DNA of 64,000 nucleotides. Origin: Membranipora membranacea. Its lineage: Eukaryota > Bryozoa > Gymnolaemata > Cheilostomatida > Membraniporidae. Shown here piece after piece: positions 10,906 to 23,936 of the stretch; positions within the stretch are counted from its first letter, which is position 1; each line of letters begins with the position of its first letter. Both the position numbers and the translations under genes were made by a program. The stretch is taken from assembly GCA_914767715.1 (NCBI GenBank), contig OU612073.1, positions 18,724,001 through 18,788,000 of the forward strand, written 5' to 3'. The notes beneath the pieces are model-generated. The model saw nothing but the letters and a program-made list of their open reading frames with translations. It was not told where the DNA came from and ran no database searches.

Positions 10906-13423
10906 TCACTCATTTTCCTCATCCTCATCATCCTCGTCTCCGCCAGCCTCCTCCTCCTCCTCCTCATCAAGACTGTTCTCTCTGAAAGCTGTATTTGCAG
11001 CTTGCTTCAAAGCAAGTGCTGTTTCGAGCCTAATAATTGAGTCATAGCTGCAAGAATGACCAAATCCATGAATAAGTTTGGCTAGCAATGTAGACCCAGT
11101 CATATGCCTCACTGTTAGGCCGATGGCTAAAGACTTAGGAGTAACAGCAGTACCTTTGGAGCTTAGCTGTACAATGTCTTGGGCTAAGCTGAGAATTTTT
11201 AGGCGAACAGAGGCGTCCAAATTACAGTAGGTGTTCCAGTCACAGACCACATCAGCATGACCTGTCGTCATAGCTAGAAAATTAAATAGTGGTGGCGGAA
11301 CAAATTCGACACAGGCCTCAGCGTTAAGGTTGTCTACAGTAGGTTGCCAGGGGATCTCGACTTTTTTGGTTTGATCTATATACAAACGGAGTGAAATTGC
11401 TGCCTGATTGAGTTGATATTGATTGGATTGGGTTACACTATTGAAAGGGATTTCCTCATCACATGAGCTGGCAGTGTCGACCTCGCTCAAGAGGCTGGAT
11501 GTGTTTGTGAGTACTGATGTATCAGTCACTAAATCAGTCAAAACTGCATTGCTGCTCGTCACTATATCACCATGAGAGGGATCAGAGGCTTGATGAAAAC
11601 TAAGGCGGCCTTTAAACTCTCTCTTCAGGCGGTAAACAAAAGCTTTTCGGCTGTAAAAAGATGATATTTTTGTCTTAAAGCACAATACATGTTAGTCAGA
11701 GGAAGAAAAAGATTTTGACATAACTTTTCATATTTTTTTAATTAATCCTAATCTAACAAGGCCAAAGTTTGATCAATGCATTTGAGTGTTCTCAAAACCG
11801 CAGGTTGATAATGCTTGCACAATGCAACTTCAACCTGGGAACCCCAGTCTCGCAAGATTTTATCGCCCTGATCTCACTGGGAATTCCAGGAAATTGCATT
11901 GTGGGATACTAGTATATATAAATATATATCATAGTCTTACCTGGTCTCATCTTCTCTGTTATCTCTACGTATTTTATTATATAAGCCAAGTAAATCAGAT
12001 ACAGTGTAAGAACCCTTCTCGCGCTCTATCTTTGAGCTAACCAGGTCCTCAAGTTGTCGCCATGATGCCAGATCTCACAAAGCGAGCTTTTGATTTGGAT
12101 CTAAAACAATTGGTATAACAATTTCACAGCACTTCATATGAACTCATCTCTACGCCCAAGTGAACTTATTAACAATTTTCAAAGAGGGACAGCATAGGAA
12201 TGTAACACACATAATGTTGAGCCAGACAAATGACAATGATAAGTGGCAAACAGATTTTATAGTTTTTACCTGAGCTGGATCGTAACAGTTGCGATATAAT
12301 TCTTGTGGCATGCACGATGATATCTCATTTCACGGGCAACAGGATCTCCTAACTGAAAACTTGACAACAGCTTTGTATCATTCTTGGCTTCTGCGGCAGG
12401 AAGTAAACCCCCTAAATAATAGGATAATATTTTTGAAAGCTGGCTCTCTCACTGATATATCATTCGTCTCCAGATAGTTATGATTGATGCAGCTTAGATC
12501 ATACAACACATGTAATTGAAAAAGTTCCCTCAATTAATCAACAATTCAACCCTACAGAGTCTGCAGAAGGCAGAATAAAACCTGAGATTATGATGTAGCA
12601 GTTTATTGTACTTACCAGCATCTAAAGTCTCAGCTCTAGAGGTTGGTAGTTTCTTGCGGTTTTTGTACTTCGCCTTATTACATATGACACAGGTAGAAGA
12701 GAATGTCTGAGGCTTACTAGTACTCGGATCTGAAGACCTGAGTTTCTTTGGGCTCGGCAAGTTGGCTCCATCCTCATTCTTAAAAACAGGATATTATTAG
12801 AGCAGGGTTAATGAGTAGCAATTACAAGGGTCAATCAATCAAGACTGAAAAAAATTGAAGGCATCTCAGATTTTCCAACTATGATTTAATTCAGTGTTGT
12901 GATCATTCTGTGATAAATAATAGAGTTCTATCAAGGAGTAAAAGTCTTTTACTCCTTGATAGAACTCTCTTATTTATCACAGAATCTTCTTGGCCCAAAC
13001 ACTATCTCTGACTGAGAGCAACGTCACACAAAGTTTCATATCGGTTCAAACAAAGCAACACAAGGTGGTCTTCCATACAGCACCGTGGTCATCAATTAAT
13101 ATTTGAGAGTAAATCCTGACTCATGAGCATGTTCTATACATACCTTTCTCTTCATGGCACTTTCCTTGGCTCTTTCTAGCTTGGATTTAGAAAATCTGAG
13201 CATACAAAGACGATGGTATTTATAGGTACTACATTCATCCATTGCCATTGTTGTCAATAGTGAATAGATTTTTGGCAATGAAGCATTCCGGCTCTTTCCC
13301 AGTTTTCACCCACTCTTTAGCCACATATTTGAGTTCAGCAAGCTTTGAGGCTGACAAAACAACACTCTCGGCTGCTTCATCTACTTTCTCATAGTGAATA
13401 ATACACTCCATAATGTTAGTCAA
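10906..13423 (-). pseudogene. Transposon-encoded zinc-ligand protein, four exons, one frameshift
   Basis: Exons read as 13423-13144, 12778-12616, 12348-12270 and 11650-10906, all with GT..AG borders and matching phases. Exon 1 changes frame near 13260; after the shift it reads DECSTYKYHRLCMLRF. Exon 2 holds TCVICNKAKYKNRKKLP. Exon 3 holds GDPVAREMRYHRACHKNY. Exon 4 holds ILSLAQDIVQLSSKG, then LIHGFGHSCSYDSI, and ends in an acidic run before the stop. From memory, the CxxC plus YHxxC arrangement and the LAQDIV..GH..SYD block recur in uncharacterised, transposon-linked proteins of cnidarians, sponges and other aquatic invertebrates. I cannot name the enzyme. The codons before 13423 were not resolved, so the true start is uncertain. 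Confidence 0.65.
12905..12985. repeat. Near-perfect 40-bp-arm hairpin inside the transposon
   Basis: The left arm 12905-12944 and right arm 12946-12985 pair with one mismatch across a single-base spacer. The sequence reads ATTCTGTGATAAATAA at the outer left and its complement at the outer right. It lies in the intron between transposon exons 1 and 2. It may be a tiny nested palindromic insertion or a structure made by template switching. Confidence 0.9.
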
Positions 13424-13848
13424 GGTGATACCGTCATTTTGTTAGACATGTTCATGCTTCCTTGTATGTCATCTGCTAAAGCATGAGAGTTAAATTTAAC
13501 AAAGGCTGGGCGTAAGTCAATAGCACCGTACAAAGATGCATTATTAATATTTGCTATGTCAATGCCAAATTCAAGTTGATGTGATTGAGTATTTTATAAA
13601 TAGATTTCTTTATTATCTCACTGATGATTGGTCCTCTATACAAGTAGGTCAGCTTGAGGATTTATGTTCTCTTCATTTAAATTGAAAACGAATTGCCATT
13701 TATTTTCAAAATATGACCACTACAACTGGGTACACCCGGTGAATTTTACAGAACATATATTGATGTAGTATAAAAAGTGATCAGAATCCTGCCATCAAAT
13801 ATTGTCCGTGCCATAACAACTTAGGCTATAGCTGCTTCTGGCCTACCT

Positions 13849-14640
13849 TGTTTGTTTCACAATAAGAGAGCTGCAAAATATGTAAATGCCCATATATGTA
13901 GAGGCCCATATACAACATGTAAATGGTAGTTACTGTGTTTTTTGCCTTTTGCAAGTTTGGTTGCCGTGAGACCTTATCCTTTTAATGATTTGGGTTTGTT
14001 AAGCATTTCCTGTGATGGAGATTTCTCTGACCGGGTGGACATATTATGGCGGGGGGGGCCAAGATTCTGGAGAGCTCATTCTAGAAGTGACTCAACCTCT
14101 GTATATATTCGTCGTGAGTGCAGTGCATTTTATCCATGCTGAAGCAATGCTTAACTAATATTGTATAATAAAGTTCCGATAGGGTATCTGCACACCTGAT
14201 ATGTAAATACGAGATGCATAGCCTATGACATCTGTAAATGAAGTTTGAGCCATTGCTCCCATTTCAATTTACCAGGTTGTAGGGTAACAGCCTGCTAGCT
14301 TGGAGTAGCAACTATTATAGATCCACGAAAGATATTTATGTCTGTATTATCATTATCATTAGAATCATATGTTTGCTCTGGTATTTTGAATAGAAAACTA
14401 GAGAGAAAGTCATCAGGACCGTTAGAGAGTTTAACAGTACCATTCATCGCCCTAAAAAATTTCCTCTATTTCTTATACGCTTGCTTGATGATTTAATCCA
14501 AATTACTTTTATTGCGATATATTTCTCTAATTCCATACAGTTCCTGTAACCAAATGGTTGTTTGTCGTGGTTTTTGCTAATAAATCTGATCACAAAGGGA
14601 AAAATGTTACTGATTAAATAATATTATTAGCATTTTGTGG
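13849..14640. repeat. 5'-flank repeat unit, distal part (receptor copy A)
   Basis: This continues the unit interrupted by the transposon. Shared landmarks are a pyrimidine-rich stretch with GCAAGTTTGGTTG and a block near 14395-14555. The minus strand of that block reads ELYGIREIYRNKSNLD, then NGTVKL and DDFLSSFL, with a stop and a frame shift. The same block lies near 24690-24860, 27600-27750, 41630-41790 and 50510-50670. It looks like a decayed coding exon carried along by the duplication. Confidence 0.6.
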
Positions 14641-15360
14641 CATGCGTGCAAATAAGGAAGCACAATTTCATCTTAACCCATTCTGAACAATTCCAGGCAT
14701 CACACAAGGTTGACAACTCTATCTGTTTTTATAAACAACATCAGTGCCAAACATTTCATGAAAATAGCCAATGATCCGATGCATCCTCTTTTTTAACTGT
14801 ATCAAACAGAATACTGCTAGAACATCTTCTCGTAAGCCTACAATTTTTAGACCAAACCTGTGTAGAACTGCTAAGTGTGCCAAATCCAATTTTTTATGAA
14901 GTCTTTTAGATCTTTTTTTTCTATGCTATATTTTTATGAGAGGTTTCTAGATAAGTTTAATATTGTGTGCATTAGTTTTTTGGTACTGAATGTTTCAATA
15001 AACTAAACTAAACTACACTATACTTGAAGAAAGTCTCCACGCAAAGAAATAGTTTTAAGGCCCTTTAAAATATTCAATTACAAGTTTGCGAAGCGCACAA
15101 ATGTCTCCAATTGATTTTTTTTCAATGAATTATGTGTAGTTAAAGTGTTTTCAGAGTGTAACCGTAAAACCTCAACCCCTCAATATGTCTTGATCCATAT
15201 CTGAATTTACTGCGTTATCCTGCCTTGACTCAAAACTGATTGACAGAAGAGTATTAAGGTGTATGAAACCCTGATTACTTTGTATAGCTGTGAGTCGAGT
15301 CACTGCAGAAAAATGTCATCTGTTATTGTTTAAAATAACATTTGTGTATTTGTGCCACAG
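14641..15360. other. Non-coding stretch leading into WAVE copy 1
   Basis: 14641-15060 shows no gene that I can support. From about 15060 the sequence matches the intron preceding the WAVE-like exon at 28327 and 42280 (TTGACAGAAGAGTATTAA and the following 150 bp). In this copy that intron is joined directly, at the acceptor ending 15360, to a later exon, which implies a deletion. Confidence 0.5.
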
Positions 15361-17892
15361 CAAACTTGTCTCACCTTCTCCAAGTATGAACAGAATGACG
15401 ATGCCTCCACCTCCACCCCCTCCAAATCCTATGGATATGTCAACACACAGTCTTCCACCACCTCCGTCACTTCCACAAGGTATATACAGTTGGAAGCTTT
15501 TCAATTGGTATACACTAATACTAATAATGTGTGTACATGTATATCAGCCTTCCTATCTAATATCAAGGAAATCGTTAGGAGTTGTGTTGTCTTTTACATT
15601 GAGTGGAAAACTACGACTGTATGCTTATATCCCCCTGTGTTTTAACTTTTTATTCTCCTCTTTTTCTGTCATTAGCCATGCTATGAAACACTGCTAAAAT
15701 GCGGTATAACTTAACCTTCCTTTGTGCAACTATTTGCTGGTCATAACATGATTTACCATTAACCCCATGTTTCAGAACTTTATGGATATGGATACTTTGC
15801 GGGTAATTTCTGGTTTTTGTACCTCTGTTTTACTACCATTGTGTAATGCTACCTCCCGTATTGAATCTGAGCAGCCCTGAAATTCTGAACAATAATGAAA
15901 AAAACATGACATGACATCTAGTTCAGTGATATATTTATGATGCCTACTAGATAGTTTAGTGTATGCCTTATATTATTGAAAGTGAAATATTAACAGCATG
16001 GAGTTTTCTTAAACAACTTGTTTGATGGGGAGCAATCAATGCCTGAAAATCAAAATTGAAAGCAGTTGATACTGATGTAGAAAATTTTTTTATTGTGATT
16101 TGATTTATGCTTTGGCAGCTTGAAATTTGAAAGAGACATAGGCCTAATGTGGTCAAGATCAAATGTATGACAAGATGATCCAAATTAATAGAGTCATCAC
16201 TTAATATCCAACAAGTCGTTAGTCAGAGTCACAAGTCAGTTGATTCTCTTGTGTCCGGAGCTCAGAGCCAAAAGTCATTGAGTTAAGTCATAACACATGA
16301 GGCAGCCTAAATGTCTCCCATGCAATTTTATATATGTTTCATTGGCATAATCGGATCCTTGTCACTGTGATGTTTATTTTACAGATAATGTGGGTTTTGT
16401 GCCCCCACCACCACCTGACATGATGTATAGTAGTATGGCTATAAGGCCGGCCTCACCACCAACCCCACTCTCTGATAGTATGGGTTATATACCTACGGGG
16501 GTCCCTCCACCGCCCCAGCCTCTTAGTCCTCCTCACAGAGCTTCGCACTATTCTCCACCACCGGCCCCTCAACAGGCGTAAGTATTACAAGATTTAAACC
16601 AGTTGTCTTGAACTGATCCGGACTATACTGGTGTAAGTTATAATGTTTATGAGAATGTCTATGCCTTTATTGTTATGTTCGAGATATGTCTAATATGCAG
16701 GGTGTACATGCTCATTAGACTGGTTCTTAACAAGAGAGCAGCTCAATATCGATATATGAGTCATACTCTGTCCTAGTGAATACAGATTTAGCTTATTTCA
16801 TCTGTCATATTTATCTATCACTGTTGCAGGTACTCTCCTGCACCAGCTGAAGTACCGGCACCTCCCCCACTGCTACCTCCTCCTCCCCCTCCTGGGACAG
16901 GATCTGCACCAGGGCTTCCAGCTCCTCCACCTGCTCCAGCTCCTCAGACTAGCATGAAGCCACGACCTGACATGCTGAGCCATGCAGCTTCTAAACTGAG
17001 GAGTACTCAGGATATGCCTTAAATCGAGCCAGTGAAAGATGAATGCTCTGGTTTACTTTCACAGATCAGACTGGGTATGTACCAGTCTGTTTGGGTGATT
17101 ACACACAAGAATTAAAAAGTCCTATGTTATTTTGGTATATTACACGGTCCTAAATATTCCATATCCTGAGCCACACTTTGTATGTTTTTGTGAGTTTGGG
17201 ATCAGCCTTCTCAGATCAAATTGGTTGGTTTAGTAGTTTCTATCAGGTGACTGCTTAGCAAGAGTATCGATGATATCCTATGCAGTCTAGACCAGATTGT
17301 CAAACAAACATGTCAGAACATGCTACCATGGAAACCTCAATAAAACATTTGATTACAATAAAAAATATCCTTTGCCTTAGTACGGATTGACTGATGCAGA
17401 CTGTGAGGTTGTAGAATGAGTTTGACTGGATTGTGCTATGCTAGTTCTAGCATTGTTCACTATCCCTCAATTTTTTTCCAGGAATCCAGTTGAGAGGAGC
17501 AGAGGAAAGAAAGCAACATGAGACCAGTGATAGCTTAGATTCTAAAAAGGTATAATTATGTCACCTTGTCCAAGCAGTTCTTTGCTTTCTATTTTCTTGT
17601 GATGATGACCGTGGGTTTAGAAAGCTGGTTCAGCGAAACTCAGGTTATCTGTTCAGTTCATACATATTTGGGGCGGAGTGAAATAGAGGCACGGCATCAA
17701 TACATGATGAAACTTAAGGTCATGTGCACTACATATTCATTCTGAACTGTTTATGTGCAGGAACTGTTGGGTGGTACTTTTGATGTTCAATCAAAAATTA
17801 TGGATAAAATACAAGATATGAGGAGACATGGAAAACAATGACTCTGAATCTGACTCATTTATGATGAATGGGACGACTCTGATGATGACTAA
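15361..17892 (+). pseudogene. WASP/WAVE-family 3' half, copy 1 (proline-rich, WH2, central-acidic), with stop and frameshifts
   Basis: Five exons: 15361-15479 (PPPPPPPNPMDM), 16385-16577 (VPPPPPDMM ... YSPPPAPQQ), 16830-17074 (more proline-rich sequence, then the WH2 start), 17482-17549 (IQLRGAEERKQHE) and 17761-17892 (central-acidic end). LLSQIRLG joined to IQLRGAEERKQHE matches the WAVE WH2 pattern (LLSxIRQGxQLRxxEE), which binds actin monomer. The end would bind Arp2/3. Lesions: TAA at 17021-17023 just before WH2, where the other copies have lysine; a 2-bp loss near 17830 and a 2-bp gain near 17855 in the acidic end. The N-terminal WAVE homology domain is not in the window. The copy is tail-to-tail with receptor copy 2. 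Confidence 0.75.
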
Positions 17893-18649
17893 AGATCATT
17901 CCTTATCTAATGTATATGGATCTATGTTTTCCTAGATCAGCTATGATCCTTGCAGTTACAAATTCCATTGCGACATAAATGAAATAATTTAATTCTCACT
18001 TTTTGAATTTGGTCCAATCTGGAACTCTGTTGCTGGAAAAATAATCGTTTTATTTTTCATACAATAACATATACAACTTTATTCATATCCTTTAGCTTAG
18101 ACATCGTAATTTGCGATTAGAGATTCAATGTTTATGAATAGTATAAATTCGGTACAATACACATCTAGAATGGCACATATACATTTTATTTCTAAAGTTT
18201 TACTCTACATACATGGTGGAGCGAACAGAAAAGGATGTTCTATTAAGTCAAATACCTTTCCTCATTTACATGATAATCAAGACACCTGCCATTTTTTTAT
18301 CCTCTTGGTTATCAAAGGATTATAAAGAGTACAGTGTTACATCAATCCATGTACAAAGGTATTATGTGGTTTTAATTGATTGCGATTATGCAGATTAAAT
18401 TTACAAACTACGTTTATCATATAGGATGGTGATGTGATTGGTCTGTTCTAATGCTACTCTCAATAAGTGGGTAAGGGTGAGGGTAAAAAGTTTATTCATT
18501 TCACAAACCACTAAACCTCATATTATCCGACAAAGAAGGAACCGTATGACGCTTCATATGAATGCATTACGTGATGCTGGATTCCTTGTACACAAAAACA
18601 ACCGGACATCACAGGTTAAAATGATAAAATGCAAAGCAAAAAATGAGAG
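17893..18649. other. Convergent 3' untranslated regions of WAVE copy 1 and receptor copy 2
   Basis: No coding sequence is supported here. The interval is shared with the other blocks (31868-32732 and 42570-43336). It contains the AATAAA signal for the minus-strand receptor at 18491-18496. Confidence 0.6.
18491..18496 (-). terminator. Polyadenylation signal AATAAA, receptor copy 2
   Basis: AATAAA on the minus strand, about 155 bases after the receptor stop at 18650. The equivalent hexamer is conserved at 32573-32578 (copy 3) and 43178-43183 (copy 4) at the same distance from the stop, which supports it over a chance match. Confidence 0.55.
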
Positions 18650-21600
18650 CTAATCCAGTGTATACACATCATAAACACTTAGAGCGTCTTCGTATTGTAT
18701 CGGATCACGATTATTGTTGTTTAGATGAGTAGTACAGGCGTGTGACAAAGAAGCCTCGTTTGCTGCTGTGTTTGTTGCCGCCCCCTCACAAGCATTTTGG
18801 CCAGATGGCGAAGCATCTGGTTCGTTCTTGATATCAATTTCTGCTGTCCTGCCTAAAGCTACAGCAGATTGAGTTGTGGTGATGCTACTTGATTCATCAA
18901 TAAATTTACACCTATGTAATCGCATCAAGTCATTTGGTCTGGATGTTGATGGCCCTGTACAAGGTAACTGAGGAGAAGGTGATACCATAGACGATGCAGA
19001 TAGCTTTTCCACCAAATTTTCTGGCATCTTAACAAAAGTGTCGTGCAAACTCATCCCTCTTTTCTCCATCTCATTTAAACATGATCCCAACAAACCAGGT
19101 GAGGGGCATCTTGTTATCATAGAAGGAAGGATAGCATTAGAAGGCGCTACGGTTGTATTTTGCTGAGAACTGCTAAGCATGTCATTTTCATCAATGATGC
19201 TGTAGTCTGCATATACATCTGTCTTCTCAATGTTTTCATAGACGGGGTTCATGGCAGATTCACAGTCAAGGTTACCAGTATGCTCTGTATCTGTAAGAAA
19301 AAACTTGAAATACAATATTGGCAGACTCTATTGTACCACTTCCATTGTAACTTTGATTATGATTCCTAAAGAAATCTGATGACAGGCGATAGCATTCAAA
19401 AACTTTGGTATTTCAGAACTTAGTCTTAATTCCCCAGCAATCCAATGAGATTGATAGCATTTGACGACAGCCTGTTAGTCTAAATCTAAGGATTGTCGGA
19501 CTTCTGACTCAGTACACAGCTGATCTTTGTGGTCTAATCCATCCAGACCTGGATCCTGTATTAGTAGTTTAGAACACCTGCAGGTATTTAGCTTGAGATC
19601 CAAGCTTTTTTACCAGGCATTAGCCTGGCTCCTGATGCTAATACCATATAAGCCCTTTAGCTCAATCATAATGTTTGACCTTGTTTATCATTTGGAACTC
19701 TTAAGATTACTGTAATTGTAATACCCTAACTACGTAAGACCACTTGGAAATTATATCAACTCAGATGTCACATGCTTTGATTAGCATAACTCAAGATTTG
19801 ATCCATATAAGAGTGAGAAATAGGTACTGCTGAATGTTATCTGATCAAATCATTCTTAAAGTGGTTGGTGTAAGTCTTGCTAGACACAATGAATATAACA
19901 GTTTTTTCTTTATTATTACTTCTCTTCACATCTCATGCTGCTTCCAGAATGTTTTCACTATCATGCCGTGATAAGTCTGTACCAGGTATGTACCAGTAGT
20001 TCACTGCATTGCTTGTGATTTTATGCTAAATTGCTGAGATATAGTTCGAAAAACAATGTCCCCAGGTTCGGTTCACTTTTATGTGTAACTGGTTACGTTA
20101 TCAGAATCACATGAAATCTATTCAGTGAATGTCTTTGTGGGTGAAAAAAGTATCTAGATATCCATACAGTACTTCAAAACGTTCTTCATTGCCAACTATC
20201 CCACAATGCATTGATAATCCAAAGACATCATAATGGAGCGTTCATAGTAATTACACCACGGGTCAATCTTATTATTGTTTTACAAAAGGTCATCTGATCA
20301 TTTTTTGTTGTAGATCAGTACGTTTTATCGAACTTTGAGCCAAGATCATATGAGGAGTGTGGAACTGCTTGTGAAACGTTTGGACCAAGTTTCTCCGGAA
20401 GACTCGTAGCTCAAAATCGAGTGTGTAATTGCGATTTGTGTAGAGAAGACTTTTTGCGAATTGCTTTAGATCCATTGAAAGAAAAGGATTTTTTGAAGTA
20501 CACAGGCTGTAAAACTATGGAAATGATACGAAATGTCGCACCTGCTCATTATCCTCTGGCTCTGTACGTTTGCAAGGGATACCTTTAGTTTACTAGACAC
20601 AGTATAGCAGCAGTATTTGACATTTTCTTTTCTTCTTTTCATTACTACAATTGGCTTTTGTTTGTCAATAAATTTCAATTGATATAAGCAGGAAATATTT
20701 GTTGTAAATAAAAGATTTGTAAAAATTACCAACATGTCATTTGAGTTAAGTCTATGAGATCTTAAAGATTCTTTACAAATTATTGAGAAGAAGTCCTATA
20801 ATATACTTGTGATCCTCGAAACCTCGAAATCCTTGGGAGGTGTGTCGTCTTGTGCCAACGATTGAAAAAAATCTTGTTTAAAATGTGCAATGCTTCAATG
20901 CCACAAATTCAATTCACCTTCGGTACTGCTGATGCTTAATTGTTACTCTACTATTAAATCTCATCCATTTCAAAAGGCAAGGTTGGTGTAACCAAGGGGG
21001 AATCATAGCATAACATGATCTTAGAGGGACTGCACACGTGCAATTATTTACAGCTTCGCGAGAGAAAACTGTTTGTTTAGTGGTCTAAGTTCCGCCCCTT
21101 TTATAGTAAGCGGCTTATAATTACACGCTAAAACGCTTCTCGCAGCAGATTATCAGCAGCGGCTATCAAAACTGGTCTCATAGGCTCTGATAAGAGGATT
21201 GAATATACCAACAAAGGAACTTCACTGGGTGGATAGAATAACTCTTTGTGTAACAGTTTACTTACGGATCATATTGAGCTGAGAACCTGCTACAGTAGGT
21301 AATGAAGGTAATCGTCTAGTGGTTGTCTGTAACATGGATCTTCTTCTAGTCCTAAATCAACATGAATACATTTGATATTAGGATGATGATTAAGCCGACA
21401 GATTTACCTGCATAAGTCAATTACAACAAAACTTAAAGCTACTCAAATATCAAAATAACTTTCTCCTTGGTTGATGTTATCAATGCTGTTTGTTTCAAAT
21501 TTCGGACATTGAACTACTGGTAACCTCTTTTTGAAGATGTGGCGATGAATTACGCCCAAAGCTGCGACAAGAATGGAGAGTGCAGCAAAACCAGCTGCAA

Positions 21601-23936
21601 AGATAGTTATTTCACTCATCTGGATCTTATAGGGCAGGTTCTCTGTCCCTTCCATTCTCCCTGCTTCCATGCTACTCTGAACAGATGGCTGTAATGTTGC
21701 GTTTCGCTGATCATCTAAAAGGAGAATGTATTGATGAGTATTTGTTTGTTTTTATTTGTTTTATATCATGCCATCATACATGCCGCCGTCATGCAGAGCC
21801 ATTTGTTAATTTAATGGTCCACAGGCGATGATTTTCTCTCAGATCTCTTTCATTCAAAAGTTACCCAGATATTGAATAACTACCTCGGACACAAATATTG
21901 CTATAGTGCTTGAAAAGAATAACCTCTGGTACATCAAGGAACTCATAATAAAAAGGAAACACCATTAATATACCAACACACATACCATGATCTGATAGTG
22001 TATCATATGTCGCTGTCTCAGATGTTTTGTTTCTTATTTTCCTGCATATCGGTGGTTGAAGCCATTCTTCTTCATTATATATAGTTCATATCCCAACTTA
22101 CATGTCGCGGCGTATTCTGAGGAATTCCTCTGAATCTGTTGTAGTGGTTCAAGATTATTTATGGTTTTTTCATCAGGGCACCATTTCACTGTAATCAAAT
22201 ATAATAACAAAACTCATCAAATGTTGATACCATAGCACAATAAATGATCTGATAAATATGATTTAGTCATCTAGTTTCACCAAGGGTATAATACAGGGGT
22301 GAACCCATTATGACTCTGGTTATTGGGTTCAAACAGCTTCAAGTTAGCTTTTTGAGGCCCTCCCATATCCAAAACGTGTGCTTCTGAGTCTTGTACTATG
22401 AGTGCACAACTCCTAATTAAGGAATATGTTAACTCACCCTTGTACTTGATGCGGAGAGATTCCTCATATTGTGCCTCAAATTTCCTCTGAAAGTCTATTT
22501 CTATTGGATAATGGCCTAAAAACTTCAGAGTCTGGTTGGTAACTGTCACATCGCCAAAATGTATATAATGCCGAATTGACTTTTCAAAGGAAATAGGTTC
22601 TTCGTAATGAATGAAAAATGGAGGCTTCTGTGATTTATCCGCTTTGACAGCCTCTATCTGGAAAGTGATTGTTGCAGTCACAGGTCAATTGTCAATCTTT
22701 GCTCCCATCATGTATGATGGCCTCCTTTTTTTAGAAGCCTTCGAAAACAAGTGATCAGTGATATATCCCTCAGGTTGTGTTCGAGCATCGATATGCGTGA
22801 TATGTTCACCAATGGTGAACGCTGGATAAACTGGAAAGGGGTATAAAACACAAATAAGATGAGCTTAGCTGAGTGATAAGTTAGGATAATATACCTTATT
22901 AAAGTTAAAACTTATTCTCTGACAGCACCATCTAAGGTGAAAGCTATTCCGTATATCATATTATACAACATCACAGTACAATAGTAGCTTCTAATTGACA
23001 GTCAAATAAGTAGGTTTAACATCTGAAAATTAATCAAACTAATTAAGCATATTATGTTATCAATGCAAAAATTGAAAGAAAGTCAATTGAAGAGAAGATC
23101 TCACCTGTGAAATCTATGGTGAAGCCTGCCTGAGTTGTGTTTCCTGTCTCCAATGTGATAGTGATCTCCTTGTCAAAATATTCCCTCTGCTCCGGGCATG
23201 TTCCGTGTTGGCTCTCACCACTTACCACTCTATCTTTAAGACACGGTCTGCTTGTGGCATCTCTCCATCTCTGCTTGAAGAAGATGACACCTGTCTGATT
23301 CCCCCTGATTTTCACTGTACAGTTTCCGGGGGAAGTTTGATTATCATAGCGATCCATGTAGATAACGCCTTGGTTCACTTTATCCATGTCATCGAGTGTT
23401 ATCACCTCTCCTCCATCCGCTGATTTACAGAATCTAGTATTAATCTTATGACTGGTTGTCTCTTCGCCTTCAAACGAAATAAAAAGTGAAAATATTCAAC
23501 TGTGCTGCAGAGCCACAGCTATGGACATGTTTTCAGATTGTCGGATCATAGTTTGAGAACAAAACTGATTAACATCCAAAGTAAGAGATGAGAGTTTCTT
23601 GAATGAATAATTTCAACAATATTTGTCAATATTTGTTTATTCTCTATGCCTAGGAATCTGTCAGACTACTCACCCTCTGCTAACATGTAAGTGTAGCACA
23701 TGAACAACAAGATAGTTTCCTTTTTTAATTGCCCGCTTCCTGTCAACTGCCTAGAAAAAAAAAACAATATGACATGATACGAGAACAGATTATAACCCTG
23801 TGAGCTTGTATTTTAAACAAGGTCATTAAAATTGAAACTAAAATTAAAACGCCCTGAACCAAGTAATAATTATGATATAATAAATAATTTCAAATGTTGT
23901 CAACTAGGACACCTACCTGAGCAAAATGAACATCAT
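18650..23936 (-). pseudogene. CUB/sushi/ITAM receptor copy 2, with nonsense and frameshift lesions
   Basis: Exons: 23936-23917, 23750-23674, 23467-23105 (CUB, four cysteines, intact), 22830-22438 (second CUB-like), 22188-21986 (sushi), 21714-21525 (transmembrane), 21345-21266 (SH3 ligand RRLPSLP), 19290-18650 (tail, intact). Breaks: an in-frame TGA in the second CUB-like exon (IDN then stop; other copies have Leu), and a 25-bp deletion in the sushi exon that removes the third CCP cysteine and shifts the frame. The tail preserves the cleanest signalling motif of the set, NPVY overlapping YENIEKTDVYADYSII. That is YxxI, eight residues, YxxI, an ITAM spacing. The C-terminus is YDVYTLD. A secreted-protein gene occupies intron 7 on the other strand. 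A shorter protein starting downstream of the breaks is conceivable but would lack a signal peptide. Confidence 0.8.
19889..20588 (+). CDS. Small secreted eight-cysteine protein, nested copy 2
   Basis: Exons 19889-19985 and 20314-20588 encode 123 residues: signal peptide MNITVFSLLLLLFTSHAAS, then SLSCRDKS, ECGTAC, CNCDLCRED, TGC and YVC, ending KGYL. All eight cysteines and the phase-1 intron are preserved relative to the copies at 710, 33978 and 44514. It lies wholly within receptor intron 7 (21265-19291), antisense to it. The residues between the second and third cysteine groups (ETFGPSFSGRLVAQNR) vary most between copies, which would fit a diversifying surface; that reading is inference. 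Confidence 0.82.

Larger units (their letters stand above)
9432..13845. mobile_element. 4.4-kb TIR DNA transposon with 3-bp target duplication
   Basis: Both ends carry TAGGCCAGAAGCAGC: direct at 9432-9446, inverted at 13831-13845. Imperfect inverted similarity continues for roughly 140 bp inward, including GGCACGGACAAT and TGATGGCAGG in both ends. The flanks are a CCT target duplication at 9429-9431 and 13846-13848. Removing the element restores the flank seen unoccupied near 24255, 40445, 41190 and 50010 (CACCTGGGCC, then TTTGTTAG). Contents: a subterminal tandem array on the left, a four-exon minus-strand gene with zinc-ligand motifs, and an 81-bp hairpin. Elements with 3-bp duplications include PIF/Harbinger, CACTA and Academ. 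The TIR is not CACTA-like, and I cannot decide the superfamily. There is no recognisable DDE domain, so it is probably non-autonomous. Confidence 0.85.

Noticed and set aside
15316-15504. Glycine-rich minus-strand frame
   Set aside because: Antisense of the proline-rich WAVE exon 15361-15479.
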